Assembly: GCA_947568835.1 (NCBI GenBank)
Contig: OX387605.1
Location: 22,696,418-22,760,417, forward strand
Length of the DNA stretch: 64,000 nt
DNA from: Protonemura montana
Taxonomy: Eukaryota; Arthropoda; Insecta; Plecoptera; Nemouridae
Reading direction: 5' to 3'
Made by a program: the position numbers and the translations under genes. The notes under the pieces were generated by a model. That model was not told where the DNA came from. It did no database searches and saw nothing but the letters and a program-made list of their open reading frames with translations. This document shows positions 36,180-52,408 of this stretch, one piece after another (the first letter of the stretch is position 1; each line of letters starts with the position of its first letter).

Positions 36180-36384
36180 TATACAATGTGGAGAAAAATG
36201 AACCTATTTGAATTTCATGTTTGAAATCCCGGCCTAAGTAATGGGTAGGTAAATGACATCAAGCGAACATTTTGTTTAGATCTGTTAAGAACAGCATTGC
36301 CATTAGCACTCCGGGATCGTATCCTTTAAAATTATTAACATATCACGGACGACTTTTATTCTTCCTCGCAAGCACGGCCCAACT

Positions 36385-36945
36385 AGCAGTGCAGAATCCG
36401 GTGGCAACTCCAACATAAGGACTTTCACCATTTGCCGCGATTGATCCTGTATGTGCAAGCATCATAACCGGACTGGTACAACGCCAGTCGAAGCCCGTTG
36501 ATCAATGGCAGGGCCCCCTTAACTCTTATTTGTAAAGTTTCACCGAACACGCAGCCGTGTTAAGGGCAGTGCCCCCCCCAGCGCAATCTGGTGGATATAA
36601 AATGTACCACGATATTTTCTGAGTTTCATATTTTTGTTGACTCGTGGTAAATAATTAATTTAAAATACTCATATCCACAATAATATCCATTAATATCATT
36701 ATATCCAATATATCCTAGATAATTTCCAACAGATTGCGCTGGGGGTTACGGTGCGACTTAACACGATTGCGTGTTCGGTGAAACCATTCAAATGAATGAA
36801 GCTGTAGGTTCTGTGATCAGGCATCGCAGTTCGACTGGTGTTCTTCTAGTCGGGCTGTAATGCTTGCATTATCGCGCTAGATCTTGCTAAATGGTGAAAG
36901 CCCATATTGGTGGAGTAGCTCAGCACTGCTGCACCGCCTGAGAGT
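36385..36945. mobile_element. Foldback / MITE-like element in unit 2
   Basis: The core (36537-36784) starts GTTTCACCGAACACGC and ends GCGTGTTCGGTGAAAC; inner arms match over about 50 bp (to CAGCGCAATCTG / CAGATTGCGCTG). Outside the core, a second inverted zone of lower identity extends each arm to roughly 36,385 and 36,945 (GGACTTTCACCATTT against AAATGGTGAAAGCCC). The middle is AT-rich. No transposase is encoded. Copies recur in each unit, for example core 34782-35032 in unit 1. Clear target-site duplications were not seen. Confidence 0.7.
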
Positions 36946-36960
36946 TGAGGAGGGGGGGTA

Positions 36961-38712
36961 AGGGACTAGTAATTTTCTCTCGGCTCAGTTTCTGTTTTAA
37001 TCCAATTGCTTGATGGCGCTCAGACATTTGGCGTTACTTCTTACTACAAAGAAGAAAAAAAAAAGAGAACACAGCGGGAATCGAACGCGGGGCAAACTTT
37101 CCGCATTTGGATACTTTAACCGCTCGACCACGAGAGCAGATGGACATTGCAGAAGTTTTTATGTAAATATAAATTTCTAGTCTATGAAAAAGAGAAGCAT
37201 GTTGGTAACTTGGGGCGAGAAAATATCGTCAGCTGTTTAGTTGGTTTATTTCCCGCGCGATTTGCCAGTGCAGCGTAGCTAAGTGGTCAGCGATGTGCTT
37301 CACGTCGTGGAGGTAATGCGTTCGGTTCCCGTCGTAGCAGCATTTTTGTTTCTTGCCTTCGAATTAGATATCACTTGACCAAATATGAAAAATTATTATA
37401 AGTCCAGAGTGTAGTACCTATTTCTGCCAACAGGTGGCTCTGGTGCTAGTTTTGTACTTAACTCTAGTTCCCATGTTCCTATATACTTGATGCTAGACGT
37501 AGGAGCTGCACACGGGGTATAGGTGGGGTTTGGGGTCGTGGGAACGGCCCGCAAAATTGGCGGGCGCGACTGGCGCGAAGCGCCAGGAGGGCCCGGCAAT
37601 TTTGCTACTGTCTAAACCATACGCCCAAAAAAAAAAACAGCAAAATTATGCCACTGCGTCGTAGTACACTGTCTGATTCGAACCCAGAATGTCGACAATC
37701 CTATGATCATTTGAACAAGGAATTCGATGCCTTAAACCGCACGACCAAGCGGACTTAAGGTTCCTACTAAATTTTTTCAATCATGATTGTTACTCCAGCT
37801 ACCACTGGTATACATTGGATGTCCTATTCCAACAGTAAAAAGGTTCCTACGGCGAGTGGATTCGATCCAGGTTAGCGAATGTCTTTGACGTGACCGATAC
37901 AGCGACGTTACCATCTTGCCACGAAGACGGCTATACAATGCGGAGAAAAATGAAACTATTTGAATTTTATGTTTGAAATCCCGGCCTAAGTAATGGGTAG
38001 GTAAATGACATCGAGCGAACATTTTGTTTAGATCTGTTAAGAACAGCATTGCCATTAGCACTCCGGGATCGTATCCTTTAAAATTATTAACATATCACGG
38101 ACGACTTGTATTCTTCCTCGCAAGCACGTCCCAACTAGCAGTGCAGAATCCGGTGGCAACTCCAACATAAGGACTTTCACCATTTGCCGCGATTGATCCT
38201 GTATGTGCAAGCATCATAACCGGACTGGTACAACGCCAGTCGAAGCCCGTTGATCAATGGCAGGGCCCCCTTAACTCTTATTTGTAAAGTTTCACCGAAC
38301 ACGCAGCCGTGTTAAGGGCAGTGCCCCCCCCAGCGCAATCTGGTGGATATAAAATGTACCACGATATTTTCTGAGTTTCATATTTTTGTTGACTCGTGGT
38401 AAATAATTAATTTAAAATACTCATATCCACAATAATATCCATTAATATCATTATATCCAATATATCCTAGATAATTTCCAACAGATTGCGCTGGGGGTTA
38501 CGGTGCGACTTAACACGATTGCGTGTTCGGTGAAACCATTCAAATGAATGAAGCTGTAGGTTCTGTGATCAGGCATCGCAGTTCGACTGGTGTTCTTCTA
38601 GTCGGGCTGTAATGCTTGCATTATCGCGCTAGATCTTGCTAAATGGTGAAAGCCCATATTGGTGGAGTAGCTCAGCACTGCTGCACCGCCTGAGAGTTGA
38701 GGAGGGGGGGTA
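36961..38712 (+). repeat. Array unit 3
   Basis: A 1752-bp unit with module D variants CTTGCCAC and ATGCGG, shared with units 6 and 7. Its later CTTGTATTC is shared with unit 4, so it is a mosaic. Confidence 0.95.
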
Positions 38713-40464
38713 AGGGACTAGTAATTTTCTCTCGGCTCAGTTTCTGTTTTAATCCAATTGCTTGATGGCGCTCAGACATTTGGCGTTACTTCTTACTACA
38801 AAGAAGAAAAAAAAAAGAGAACACAGCGGGAATCGAACGCGGGGCAAACTTTCCGCATTTGGATACTTTAACCGCTCGACCACGAGAGCAGATGGACATT
38901 GCAGAAGTTTTTATGTAAATATAAATTTCTAGTCTATGAAAAAGAGAAGCATGTTGGTAACTTGGGGCGAGAAAATATCGTCAGCTGTTTAGTTGGTTTA
39001 TTTCCCGCGCGATTTGCCAGTGCAGCGTAGCTAAGTGGTCAGCGATGTGCTTCACGTCGTGGAGGTAATGCGTTCGGTTCCCGTCGTAGCAGCATTTTTG
39101 TTTCTTGCCTTCGAATTAGATATCACTTGACCAAATATGAAAAATTATTATAAGTCCAGAGTGTAGTACCTATTTCTGCCAACAGGTGGCTCTGGTGCTA
39201 GTTTTGTACTTAACTCTAGTTCCCATGTTCCTATATACTTGATGCTAGACGTAGGAGCTGCACACGGGGTATAGGTGGGGTTTGGGGTCGTGGGAACGGC
39301 CCGCAAAATTGGCGGGCGCGACTGGCGCGAAGCGCCAGGAGGGCCCGGCAATTTTGCTACTGTCTAAACCATACGCCCAAAAAAAAAAACAGCAAAATTA
39401 TGCCACTGCGTCGTAGTACACTGTCTGATTCGAACCCAGAATGTCGACAATCCTATGATCATTTGAACAAGGAATTCGATGCCTTAAACCGCACGACCAA
39501 GCGGACTTACGGTTTTTACTAAATTTTTTCAATCATGATTGTTACTCCAGCTACCACTGGTATACATTGGATGTCCTATTCCAACAGTAAAAAGGTTCCT
39601 ACAGCGAGTGGATTCGATCCAGGTTAGCGAATGTCTTTGACGTGACCGATACAGCGACGTTACCATCGTGCCACGAAGACGGCTATACAATGTGGAGAAA
39701 AATGAACCTATTTGAATTTCATGTTTGAAATCCCGGCCTAAGTAATGGGTAGGTAAATGACATCAAGCGAACATTTTGTTTAGATCTGTTAAGAACAGCA
39801 TTGCCATTAGCACTCCGGGATCGTATCCTTTAAAATTATTAACATATCACGGACGACTTGTATTCTTCCTCGCAAGCACGTCCCAACTAGCAGTGCAGAA
39901 TCCGGTGGCAACTCCAACATAAGGACTTTCACCATTTGCCGCGATTGATCCTGTATGTGCAAGCATCATAACCGGACTGGTACAACGCCAGTCGAAGCCC
40001 GTTGATCAATGGCAGGGCCCCCTTAACTCTTATTTGTAAAGTTTCACCGAACACGCAGCCGTGTTAAGGGCAGTGCCCCCCCCAGCGCAATCTGGTGGAT
40101 ATAAAATGTACCACGATATTTTCTGAGTTTCATATTTTTGTTGACTCGTGGTAAATAATTAATTTAAAATACTCATATCCACAATAATATCCATTAATAT
40201 CATTATATCCAATATATCCTAGATAATTTCCAACAGATTGCGCTGGGGGTTACGGTGCGACTTAACACGATTGCGTGTTCGGTGAAACCATTCAAATGAA
40301 TGAAGCTGTAGGTTCTGTGATCAGGCATCGCAGTTCGACTGGTGTTCTTCTAGTCGGGCTGTAATGCTTGCATTATCGCGCTAGATCTTGCTAAATGGTG
40401 AAAGCCCATATTGGTGGAGTAGCTCAGCACTGCTGCACCGCCTGAGAGTTGAGGAGGGGGGGTA
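38713..40464 (+). repeat. Array unit 4
   Basis: A 1752-bp unit with CTACAGCGAG (shared with unit 5), CTTGTATTC (shared with unit 3) and a private CTTACGG. Confidence 0.95.
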
Positions 40465-42216
40465 AGGGACTAGTAATTTTCTCTCGGCTCAGTTTCTGTT
40501 TTAATCCAATTGCTTGATGGCGCTCAGACATTTGGCGTTACTTCTTACTACAAAGAAGAAAAAAAAAAGAGAACACAGCGGGAATCGAACGCGGGGCAAA
40601 CTTTCCGCATTTGGATACTTTAACCGCTCGACCACGAGAGCAGATGGACATTGCAGAAGTTTTTATGTAAATATAAATTTCTAGTCTATGAAAAAGAGAA
40701 GCATGTTGGTAACTTGGGGCGAGAAAATATCGTCAGCTGTTTAGTTGGTTTATTTCCCGCGCGATTTGCCAGTGCAGCGTAGCTAAGTGGTCAGCGATGT
40801 GCTTCACGTCGTGGAGGTAATGCGTTCGGTTCCCGTCGTAGCAGCATTTTTGTTTCTTGCCTTCGAATTAGATATCACTTGACCAAATATGAAAAATTAT
40901 TATAAGTCCAGAGTGTAGTACCTATTTCTGCCAACAGGTGGCTCTGGTGCTAGTTTTGTACTTAACTCTAGTTCCCATGTTCCTATATACTTGATGCTAG
41001 ACGTAGGAGCTGCACACGGGGTATAGGTGGGGTTTGGGGTCGTGGGAACGGCCCGCAAAATTGGCGGGCGCGACTGGCGCGAAGCGCCAGGAGGGCCCGG
41101 CAATTTTGCTACTGTCTAAACCATACGCCCAAAAAAAAAAACAGCAAAATTATGCCACTGCGTCGTAGTACACTGTCTGATTCGAACCCAGAATGTCGAC
41201 AATCCTATGATCATTTGAACAAGGAATTCGATGCCTTAAACCGCACGACCAAGCGGACTTAAGGTTTTTACTAAATTTTTTCAATCATGATTGTTACTCC
41301 AGCTACCACTGGTATACATTGGATGTCCTATTCCAACAGTAAAAAGGTTCCTACAGCGAGTGGATTCGATCCAGGTTAGCGAATGTCTTTGACGTGACCG
41401 ATACAGCGACGTTACCATCGTGCCACGAAGACGGCTATACAATGTGGAGAAAAATGAACCTATTTGAATTTCATGTTTGAAATCCCGGCCTAAGTAATGG
41501 GTAGGTAAATGACATCAAGCGAACATTTTGTTTAGATCTGTTAAGAACAGCATTGCCATTAGCACTCCGGGATCGTATCCTTTAAAATTATTAACATATC
41601 ACGGACGACTTTTATTCTTCCTCGCAAGCACGTCCCAACTAGCAGTGCAGAATCCGGTGGCAACTCCAACATAAGGACTTTCACCATTTGCCGCGATTGA
41701 TCCTGTATGTGCAAGCATCATAACCGGACTGGTACAACGCCAGTCGAAGCCCGTTGATCAATGGCAGGGCCCCCTTAACTCTTATTTGTAAAGTTTCACC
41801 GAACACGCAGCCGTGTTAAGGGCAGTGCCCCCCCCAGCGCAATCTGGTGGATATAAAATGTACCACGATATTTTCTGAGTTTCATATTTTTGTTGACTCG
41901 TGGTAAATAATTAATTTAAAATACTCATATCCACAATAATATCCATTAATATCATTATATCCAATATATCCTAGATAATTTCCAACAGATTGCGCTGGGG
42001 GTTACGGTGCGACTTAACACGACTGCGTGTTCGGTGAAACCATTCAAATGAATGAAGCTGTAGGTTCTGTGATCAGGCATCGCAGTTCGACTGGTGTTCT
42101 TCTAGTCGGGCTGTAATGCTTGCATTATCGAGCTGGATCTTGCTAAATGGTGAAAGCCCATATTGGTGGAGTAGCTCAGCACTGCTGCACCGCCTGAGAG
42201 TTGAGGAGGGGGGGTA
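40465..42216 (+). repeat. Array unit 5
   Basis: A 1752-bp unit with CTACAGCGAG (shared with unit 4), CTTTTATTC, and private changes in the foldback right arm (CGACTGCGTG, CGAGCTGGAT). Confidence 0.95.
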
Positions 42217-43965
42217 AGGGACTAGTAATTTTCTCTCGGCTCAGTTTCTGTTTTAATCCAATTGCTTGATGGCGCTCAGACATTTGGCGTTACTTCTTAC
42301 TACAAAGAAGAAAAAAAAAAGAGAACACAGCGGGAATCGAACGCGGGGCAAACTTTCCGCATTTGGATACTTTAACCGCTCGACCACGAGAGCAGATGGA
42401 CATTGCAGAAGTTTTTATGTAAATATAAATTTCTAGTCTATGAAAAAGAGAAGCATGTTGGTAACTTGGGGCGAGAAAATATCGTCAGCTGTTTAGTTGG
42501 TTTATTTCCCGCGCGATTTGCCAGTGCAGCGTAGCTAAGTGGTCAGCGATGTGCTTCACGTCGTGGAGGTAATGCGTTCGGTTCCCGTCGTAGCAGCATT
42601 TTTGTTTCTTGCCTTCGAATTAGATATCACTTGACCAAATATGAAAAATTATTATAAGTCCAGAGTGTAGTACCTATTTCTGCCAACAGGTGGCTCTGGT
42701 GCTAGTTTTGTACTTAACTCTAGTTCCCATGTTCCTATATACTTGATGCTAGACGTAGGAGCTGCACACGGGGTATAGGTGGGGTTTGGGGTCGTGGGAA
42801 CGGCCCGCAAAATTGGCGGGCGCGACTGGCGCGAAGCGCCAGGAGGGCCCGGCAATTTTGCTACTGTCTAAACCATACGCCCAAAAAAAAAACAGCAAAA
42901 TTATGCCACTGCGTCGTAGTACACTGTCTGATTCGAACCCAGAATGTCGACAATCCTATGATCATTTGAACAAGGAATTCGATGCCTTAAACCGCACGAC
43001 CAAGCGGACTTAAGGTTCCTACTAAATTTTTTCAATCATGATTGTTACTCCAGCTACCACTGGTATACATTGGATGTCCTATTCCAACAGTAAAAAGGTT
43101 CCTACGGCGAGTGGATTCGATCCAGGTTAGCGAATGTCTTTGACGTGACCGATACAGCGACGTTACCATCTTGCCACGAAGACGGCTATACAATGCGGAG
43201 AAAAATGAAACTATTTGAATTTTATGTTTGAAATCCCGGCCTAAGTAATGGGTAGGTAAATGACATCGAGCGAACATTTTGTTTAGATCTGTTAAGAACA
43301 GCATTGCCATTAGCACTCCGGGATCGTATCCTTTAAAATTATTAACATATAACGGACGACTTTTATTCTTCCTCGCAAGCACGTCCCAACTAGCAGTGCA
43401 GAATCCGGCGGCAACTCCAACATAAGGACTTTCACCATTTGCCGCGATTGATCCTGTATGTGCAAGCATCATAACCGGACTAGTACAACGCCAGTCGAAG
43501 CCCGTTGATCAATGGCAGGGCCCCCTTAACTCTTATTTGTAAAGTTTCACCGAACACGCAGCCGTGTTAAGTGCAGTGACCCCCAGCGCAATCTGGTGGA
43601 TATAAAATGTACCACGATATTTTCCGAGTTTCATATTTTTGTTGACTCGTGGTAAATAATTAATTTAAAATACTCATATCCACAATAATATCCATTAATA
43701 TCATTATATCCAATATATCCTAGATAATTTCCAACAGATTGCGCTGGGGGTTACGGTGCGACTTAACACGATTGCGTGTTCGGTGAAACCATTCAAATGA
43801 ATGAAGCTGTAGGTTCTGTGATCAGGCATCGCAGTTCGACTGGTGTTCTTCTAGTCGGGCTGTAATGCTTGCATTATCGCGCTAGATCTTGCTAAATGGT
43901 GAAAGCCCATATTGGTGGAGTAGCTCAGCACTGCTGCACCGCCTGAGAGTTGAGGAGGGGGGGTA
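42217..43965 (+). repeat. Array unit 6
   Basis: A 1749-bp unit. It shares a long variant block with unit 7: ATATAACGG, GGCGGCAACT, GGACTAGTAC and GTGACCCCCAGCG. The last of these fits the opposite foldback arm better than other units do. Confidence 0.95.
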
Positions 43966-45729
43966 AGGGACTAGTAATTTTCTCTCGGCTCAGTTTCTGT
44001 TTTAATCCAATTGCTTGATGGCGCTCAGACATTTGGCGTTACTTCTTACTACAAAGAAGAAAAAAAAAAGAGAACACAGCGGGAATCGAACGCGGGGCAA
44101 ACTTTCCGCATGTGGATACTTTAACCGCTCGACCACGAGAGCAGATGGACATTGCAGAAGTTTTTATGTAAATATAAATTTCTAGTCTATGAAAAAGAGA
44201 AGCATGTTGGTAACTTGGGGCGAGAAAATATCGTCAGCTGTTTAGTTGGTTTATTTCCCGCGCGATTTGCCAGTGCAGCGTAGCTAAGTGGTCAGCGATG
44301 TGCTTCACGTCGTGGAGGTAATGCGTTCGGTTCCCGTCGTAGCAGCATTTTTGTTTCTTGCCTTCGAATTAGATATCACTTGACCAAATATGAAAAATTA
44401 TTATAAGTCCAGAGTGTAGTACCTATTTCTGCCAACAGGTGGCTCTGGTGCTAGTTTTGTACTTAACTCTAGTTCCCATGTTCCTATATACTTGATGCTA
44501 GACGTAGGAGCTGCACACGGGGTATAGGTGGGGTTTGGGGTCGTGGGAACGGCCCGCAAAATTGGCGGGCGCGACTGGCGCGAAGCGCCAGGAGGGCCCG
44601 GCAATTTTGCTACTGTCTAAACCATACGCCCAAAAAAAAAACAGCAAAATTATGCCACTGCGTCGTAGTACACTGTCTGATTCGAACCCAGAATGTCGAC
44701 AATCCTATGATCATTTGAACAAGGAATTCGATGCCTTAAACCGCACGACCAAGCGGACTTAAGGTTCCTACTAAATTTTTTCAATCATGATTGTTACTCC
44801 AGCTACCACTGGTATACATTGGATGTCCTATTCCAACAGTAAAAAGGTTCCTACGGCGAGTGGATTCGATCCAGGTTAGCGAATGTCTTTGACGTGACCG
44901 ATACAGCGACGTTACCATCTTGCCACGAAGACGGCTATACAATGCGGAGAAAAATGAAACTATTTGAATTTTATGTTTGAAATCCCGGCCTAAGTAATGG
45001 GTAGGTAAATGACATCGAGCGAACATTTTGTTTAGATCTGTTAAGAACAGCATTGCCATTAGCACTCCGGGATCGTATCCTTTAAAATTATTAACATATA
45101 ACGGACGACTTTTATTCTTCCTCGCAAGCACGTCCCAACTAGCAGTGCAGAATCCGGCGGCAACTCCAACATAAGGACTTTCACCATTTGCCGCGATTGA
45201 TCCTGTATGTGCAAGCATCATAACCGGACTAGTACAACGCCAGTCGAAGCCCGTTGATCAATGGCAGGGCCCCCTTAACTCTTATTTGTAAAGTTTCACC
45301 GAACACGCAGCCGTGTTAAGTGCAGTGACCCCCAGCGCAATCTGGTGGATATAAAATGTACCACGATATTTTCCGAGTTTCATATTTTTGTTGACTCGTG
45401 GTAAATAATTAATTTAAAATACTCATATCCAATATAATATCCATTCATATCATAATATCCGATATATCCTAGAAAATATCCAACAGATTGCGCTGGGGGT
45501 TACGGTGCGACTTAACACGATTGCGTGTTCGGTGAAACATTTCAAATGAATGAAGCTGTAGGCTCTGTGATCAGGCATCGCAGTTCGACTGGTTTTGTTC
45601 TAGTCGGGCTGTAATGCTTGCATTATCGCGCTAGATCTTTCTAAATGGTGAAAGCCCATATTCGTGGAGTAGCTCAGCGCCGCTGCACCGCCTGAGTGCA
45701 TCATTTGGGCCATCATTTGCAACTATGCA
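43966..45729 (+). repeat. Array unit 7
   Basis: Nearly identical to unit 6 up to about 45,425, then changes abruptly to a diverged sequence through the foldback right arm. The edge of the homogenised block therefore lies inside this unit. Confidence 0.93.
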
Positions 45730-46292
45730 AGGCCTAGTAATTTTTTCTCGGCTCTGTTACTGTAATTTTCCAATTGCTTGATGGCGCTCAGACATTTGAC
45801 CTTACGTTCTCACTACAAAGAAGAAAAAAAAAGAAAAGGCAGCGGGATTCGAACGCGGGGCATAACTTTCTGCATTCGGATACTTTAACCGCTCGACCAC
45901 GAGAGCAGATGCATATTGGCGAAGTATTTATGTAAACATAAATTGCTAACCTATGAGGAAGAAAAGCATGTTGGTGACTTCGGGCGAGAAAATATCGTCA
46001 GCTGTTTAGTTGGTATATTTCCTTCAATTTTTACCAGTGCAGCGTGGCTATATGGTATAGCTATATGGTCAGCGGTATGCGTCATGTAGCGGAGGTTAAG
46101 CGTTCGGTTCCTGTCATAGTAGCATTTATGTTTCTTGCCATCGAATTAGATATCACTTGACCAAATATGAAAAAATATTATAAGTCCAGAAAGTAGTACC
46201 TATTTCTATTAACAGGTGGCTCTGGTGTTAGTTTTGTACTCAACTCTATTTCCCATTCTTAAAGCTTGATACTTAACGTAGGAGCTTATCTT
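45730..46292 (+). repeat. Diverged right partial unit
   Basis: Matches the first third of the unit at lower identity. Modules A (about 45842-45912) and B (about 46033-46112) are present; B contains a short internal duplication (GGCTATATGGTATAGCTATA). Similarity ends near GTAGGAGCT. Confidence 0.85.
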
Positions 46293-46956
46293 GAATGAGG
46301 TGACAAGAGATCCCTTTCTTAATTATTTTACCAATACGAGGCAATTTTTTAAGAAACTTTGCTAAAAAACATTATCAAACTGAATGGTTGTGAAGAGCTA
46401 AACGTGCTTCAAATAATATTTTATTTGCGAACATCTCGATGACGGAACCAGAAACTCACAGCCTTTCAAATACTTTGAATGCTATTCTATGTGTTGCGAT
46501 GCACTGTGGAGGCATATATAAACGTACTTCCGTTTACAAAAGGGGGATATTCGAAGAGTCACGACGTTTACAAGCATTTGATAAGTAACCAAAAGTTTAG
46601 TTGATTTTACTTGAAAAAATGGCTTTTGAGCAGAATAAAGTCACACATGGACGAACCTAATAATTTTCTGTGGAAACAATTATCACAATAATCAATCTGT
46701 GGTAAGTGATTAACACCACTAAGAAATTGAAGTAATTTATTAGCAAAAATAAATATGACAAAATTTATAAATCCTAGCCTCTGGGTGGCTTTAAAAAAAC
46801 ATTTACTATTAATGCAAATGATTCGATACAACATTAAAAAATGAAATCCTAGTGTTTTTATTTTGAACGTTGAAATTACAGGTTTAGTTTCAATAATATT
46901 TGTATCTGTTGCACGACCAAGGACACCACGTACAGATGCCCTGCACGCACCTATAT
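46293..46956 (-). other. Spacer between array and kinase stop codon
   Basis: This AT-rich DNA includes the probable short 3' UTR of the kinase gene and its poly(A) signals. No other element is recognised. Confidence 0.6.
46857..46862 (-). terminator. Candidate poly(A) signal of the kinase gene
   Basis: The minus strand reads AATAAA 95 bp after the stop codon. Another lies at 46736-46741. Either would give a short 3' UTR ending before the tandem array. Confidence 0.45.
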
Positions 46957-50389
<3,433 letters not shown>

Positions 50390-51260
50390 CTGCAAGAACA
50401 AACAAGCCCTCGTGAGACTGGTTTTGAGTCCCTAAGGGCCATTAACGCATGGGGCCCATTCGCTCTTTGCTATTAGTACTAGAGGTAGGCACCCCAGCTG
50501 AATGAGTACAACATCGATGAGGCTCACACACGTTTTTATATTTCTGCATCTTGTGATAGCATCTTGTTGCGCTGGATTGACTACGATAATTTCTTAGGAC
50601 ATGACTACCATTTCAAAAAACACATTTAAACACGAGATTCTGAATTGATCCATGAGCCTTATTGTGCCAAGTCACCAATTATGGGCAGCAACTGCATTTT
50701 ATTGTCTATAGGAGCCATTATCTTGTAAAAATAAATATTATGTAATTAACTAGTTGAGAAGCCCAAGACCCGCTATTAAAAATGAGTGGGGGGCTGGCAT
50801 ACAGTATGTAATAGGCATCTGATTGAGTTATACCGGCTTAAAAAAGAAAGGTGAAAGGTGGCAATAAATTATTATTCCACTTCTAGTTTGATCCAGGCTG
50901 AGGATTGAAATACGGCCCGGTGCGGGTTCCGATGTCTCATTGCCGAGAACCTGACCCGTCCGTTCAGCGGTCAAATGCAATATGCAGTAATTTATTGGCG
51001 AGGCCCTCGAAGCTCGGCGTTGGCCAACGCGGCCAGCGCAATTTGTCCCCCGCTCATTTGACAACGTCCTGCCGGCTGCCGGCCGGGGCGCTGCAATCGT
51101 CGACGCCGACGCCGCGCTGATTTATGTCGCACGGCCACGACGCTCTCTTTATTTATTACTCATTTCTTTATTTACACTCGCGACATTATTTAATTAAAAC
51201 GTGCCGGCGGGCGAGTTACCATGTGTTCGAGAGCACGTGCGGCCTGCGCACGGAAAGACT

Positions 51261-51286
51261 GGGGGGGGGGGGGGGGGGGGGGGGGG
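51261..51286 (+). repeat. Poly(G) tract, 26 bp
   Basis: This is an uninterrupted run of 26 G, the longest homopolymer in the window. Confidence 0.95.
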
Positions 51287-52394
51287 CGAACATGACACCC
51301 AATTGTTTTCACGCGTACACGGCGGATAAATCATGCGTGGGATGTGCGTGCCACGCAGCGGATCATCGAATCACTTTTGAATTTTGTAATTGATGGATTT
51401 TTGCGGTTTAGACGTTAAAGCTGCAGAGAATTGCGACACATGCCAGCGGACGTTTTGTTTATTGGTCGGATGTGTTTTGACAAGCAGCTGGGAGTTGAAT
51501 TTCACTCTTTGAGAAGGAGAATGGTGGAGAACAAAACGAAGAAAATAGCGAAGGGCAGAAAGATAGACAGAAAGAAGGGCACAGTGAAGGACGGAGCAGA
51601 GTACGGTGCAAATGAAACCGAAATGGTATTCATGACGCTTGTTAACGGCGACGGCAGCAGTCGAGCATCCCGCGTCATCTTCAATTGTTTTCCCAATCCG
51701 CGTCGAGCCAGGCAACGCCCGGATATTCAAATCAAGGGAGAACACGTTTTCGAAAGAGATGGGCACACGATGGATGAATAATTATTGAAGTGGAGAAAAG
51801 GCGTCCGAAATTTCCATATAAGAGCGAAAAATCGCTTCGTTTGTGTCGACGTCGGCGTCGCGACAACACCAGCGGGGGGAGGGGGGCGTCGTGCCACCTC
51901 GACAAGCGGCGCTGATTAAATTAGACGAGGCGATTAAAATGAAGTGTGAAGCGCCAGGAAACGTTCAGCACAAGCAGAGTTTGTTTCTAATTTTGTTCCA
52001 GAGGTCATTTCATTTCACCACACACGTTCAAGCAAAGTTGTTACAAAAAACAAGGTAAAATTTGTCTTGCACATAATGATGAGTGAGCTCATATTTTGGT
52101 CAGCTGCCACAAATCCACAAACACACGCTCGTTGTGCGTTATTTTAAAGCGTAAACTTTCCGCTGACGCATTATTAAAAAAAGAAGAGCGAACACGCCTC
52201 AGAGATGGCACTCAGAGAGCTTATTTAGAAACAATTAGGGTGCAAGTTGGTCATGAGATGAGTTCTCATGAGACAGGCCGAAGGGCTGCCAATTTAGAGC
52301 CTTGGACTAATCAATCATAATGTATGGCATAACTTTAACGAAGAGTCGCATCACCTCACGCTAGCGTAGAAGAGGATGGTAAAAGGGTTGGGGA

Positions 52395-52408
52395 GGGGGG
52401 GGGGGGGG
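52395..52408 (+). repeat. Poly(G) tract, 14 bp
   Basis: An uninterrupted run of 14 G. Confidence 0.95.

Larger units (their letters stand above)
35209..36960 (+). repeat. Array unit 2 (reference unit)
   Basis: A 1752-bp unit used below to place modules. It carries the variants CGTGCCAC and ATGTGG in module D and CTTTTATTC after it, plus a private change at CACGGCCC. Confidence 0.95.
33280..46292. repeat. Macrosatellite: about 1.75-kb units with four tRNA-like modules each
   Basis: Seven complete units repeat head to tail, starting at 33451, 35209, 36961, 38713, 40465, 42217 and 43966. Spacings are 1758, 1752, 1752, 1752, 1752 and 1749 bp. Diverged partial copies flank them (33280-33450 and 45730-46292). 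The outer partial copies share the word TTTGCAACTATGCA at their edge, which internal junctions lack. Each unit has tRNA-like modules A, C, D (minus) and B (plus), a GC-rich double hairpin and a foldback element. No long conserved open frame explains the array; open frames repeat only because the DNA repeats. Confidence 0.95.

Noticed and set aside
35644-44604. The same 67-codon minus-strand open frame once per array unit
   Set aside because: It repeats because the DNA repeats. It spans the GC-rich hairpins, has no domain and no sign of selection.
43032-45221. Two identical 146-codon open frames in units 6 and 7
   Set aside because: They overlap tRNA-like module D and the foldback arm, and are shorter in other units because of single-base differences; no protein family is recognisable.
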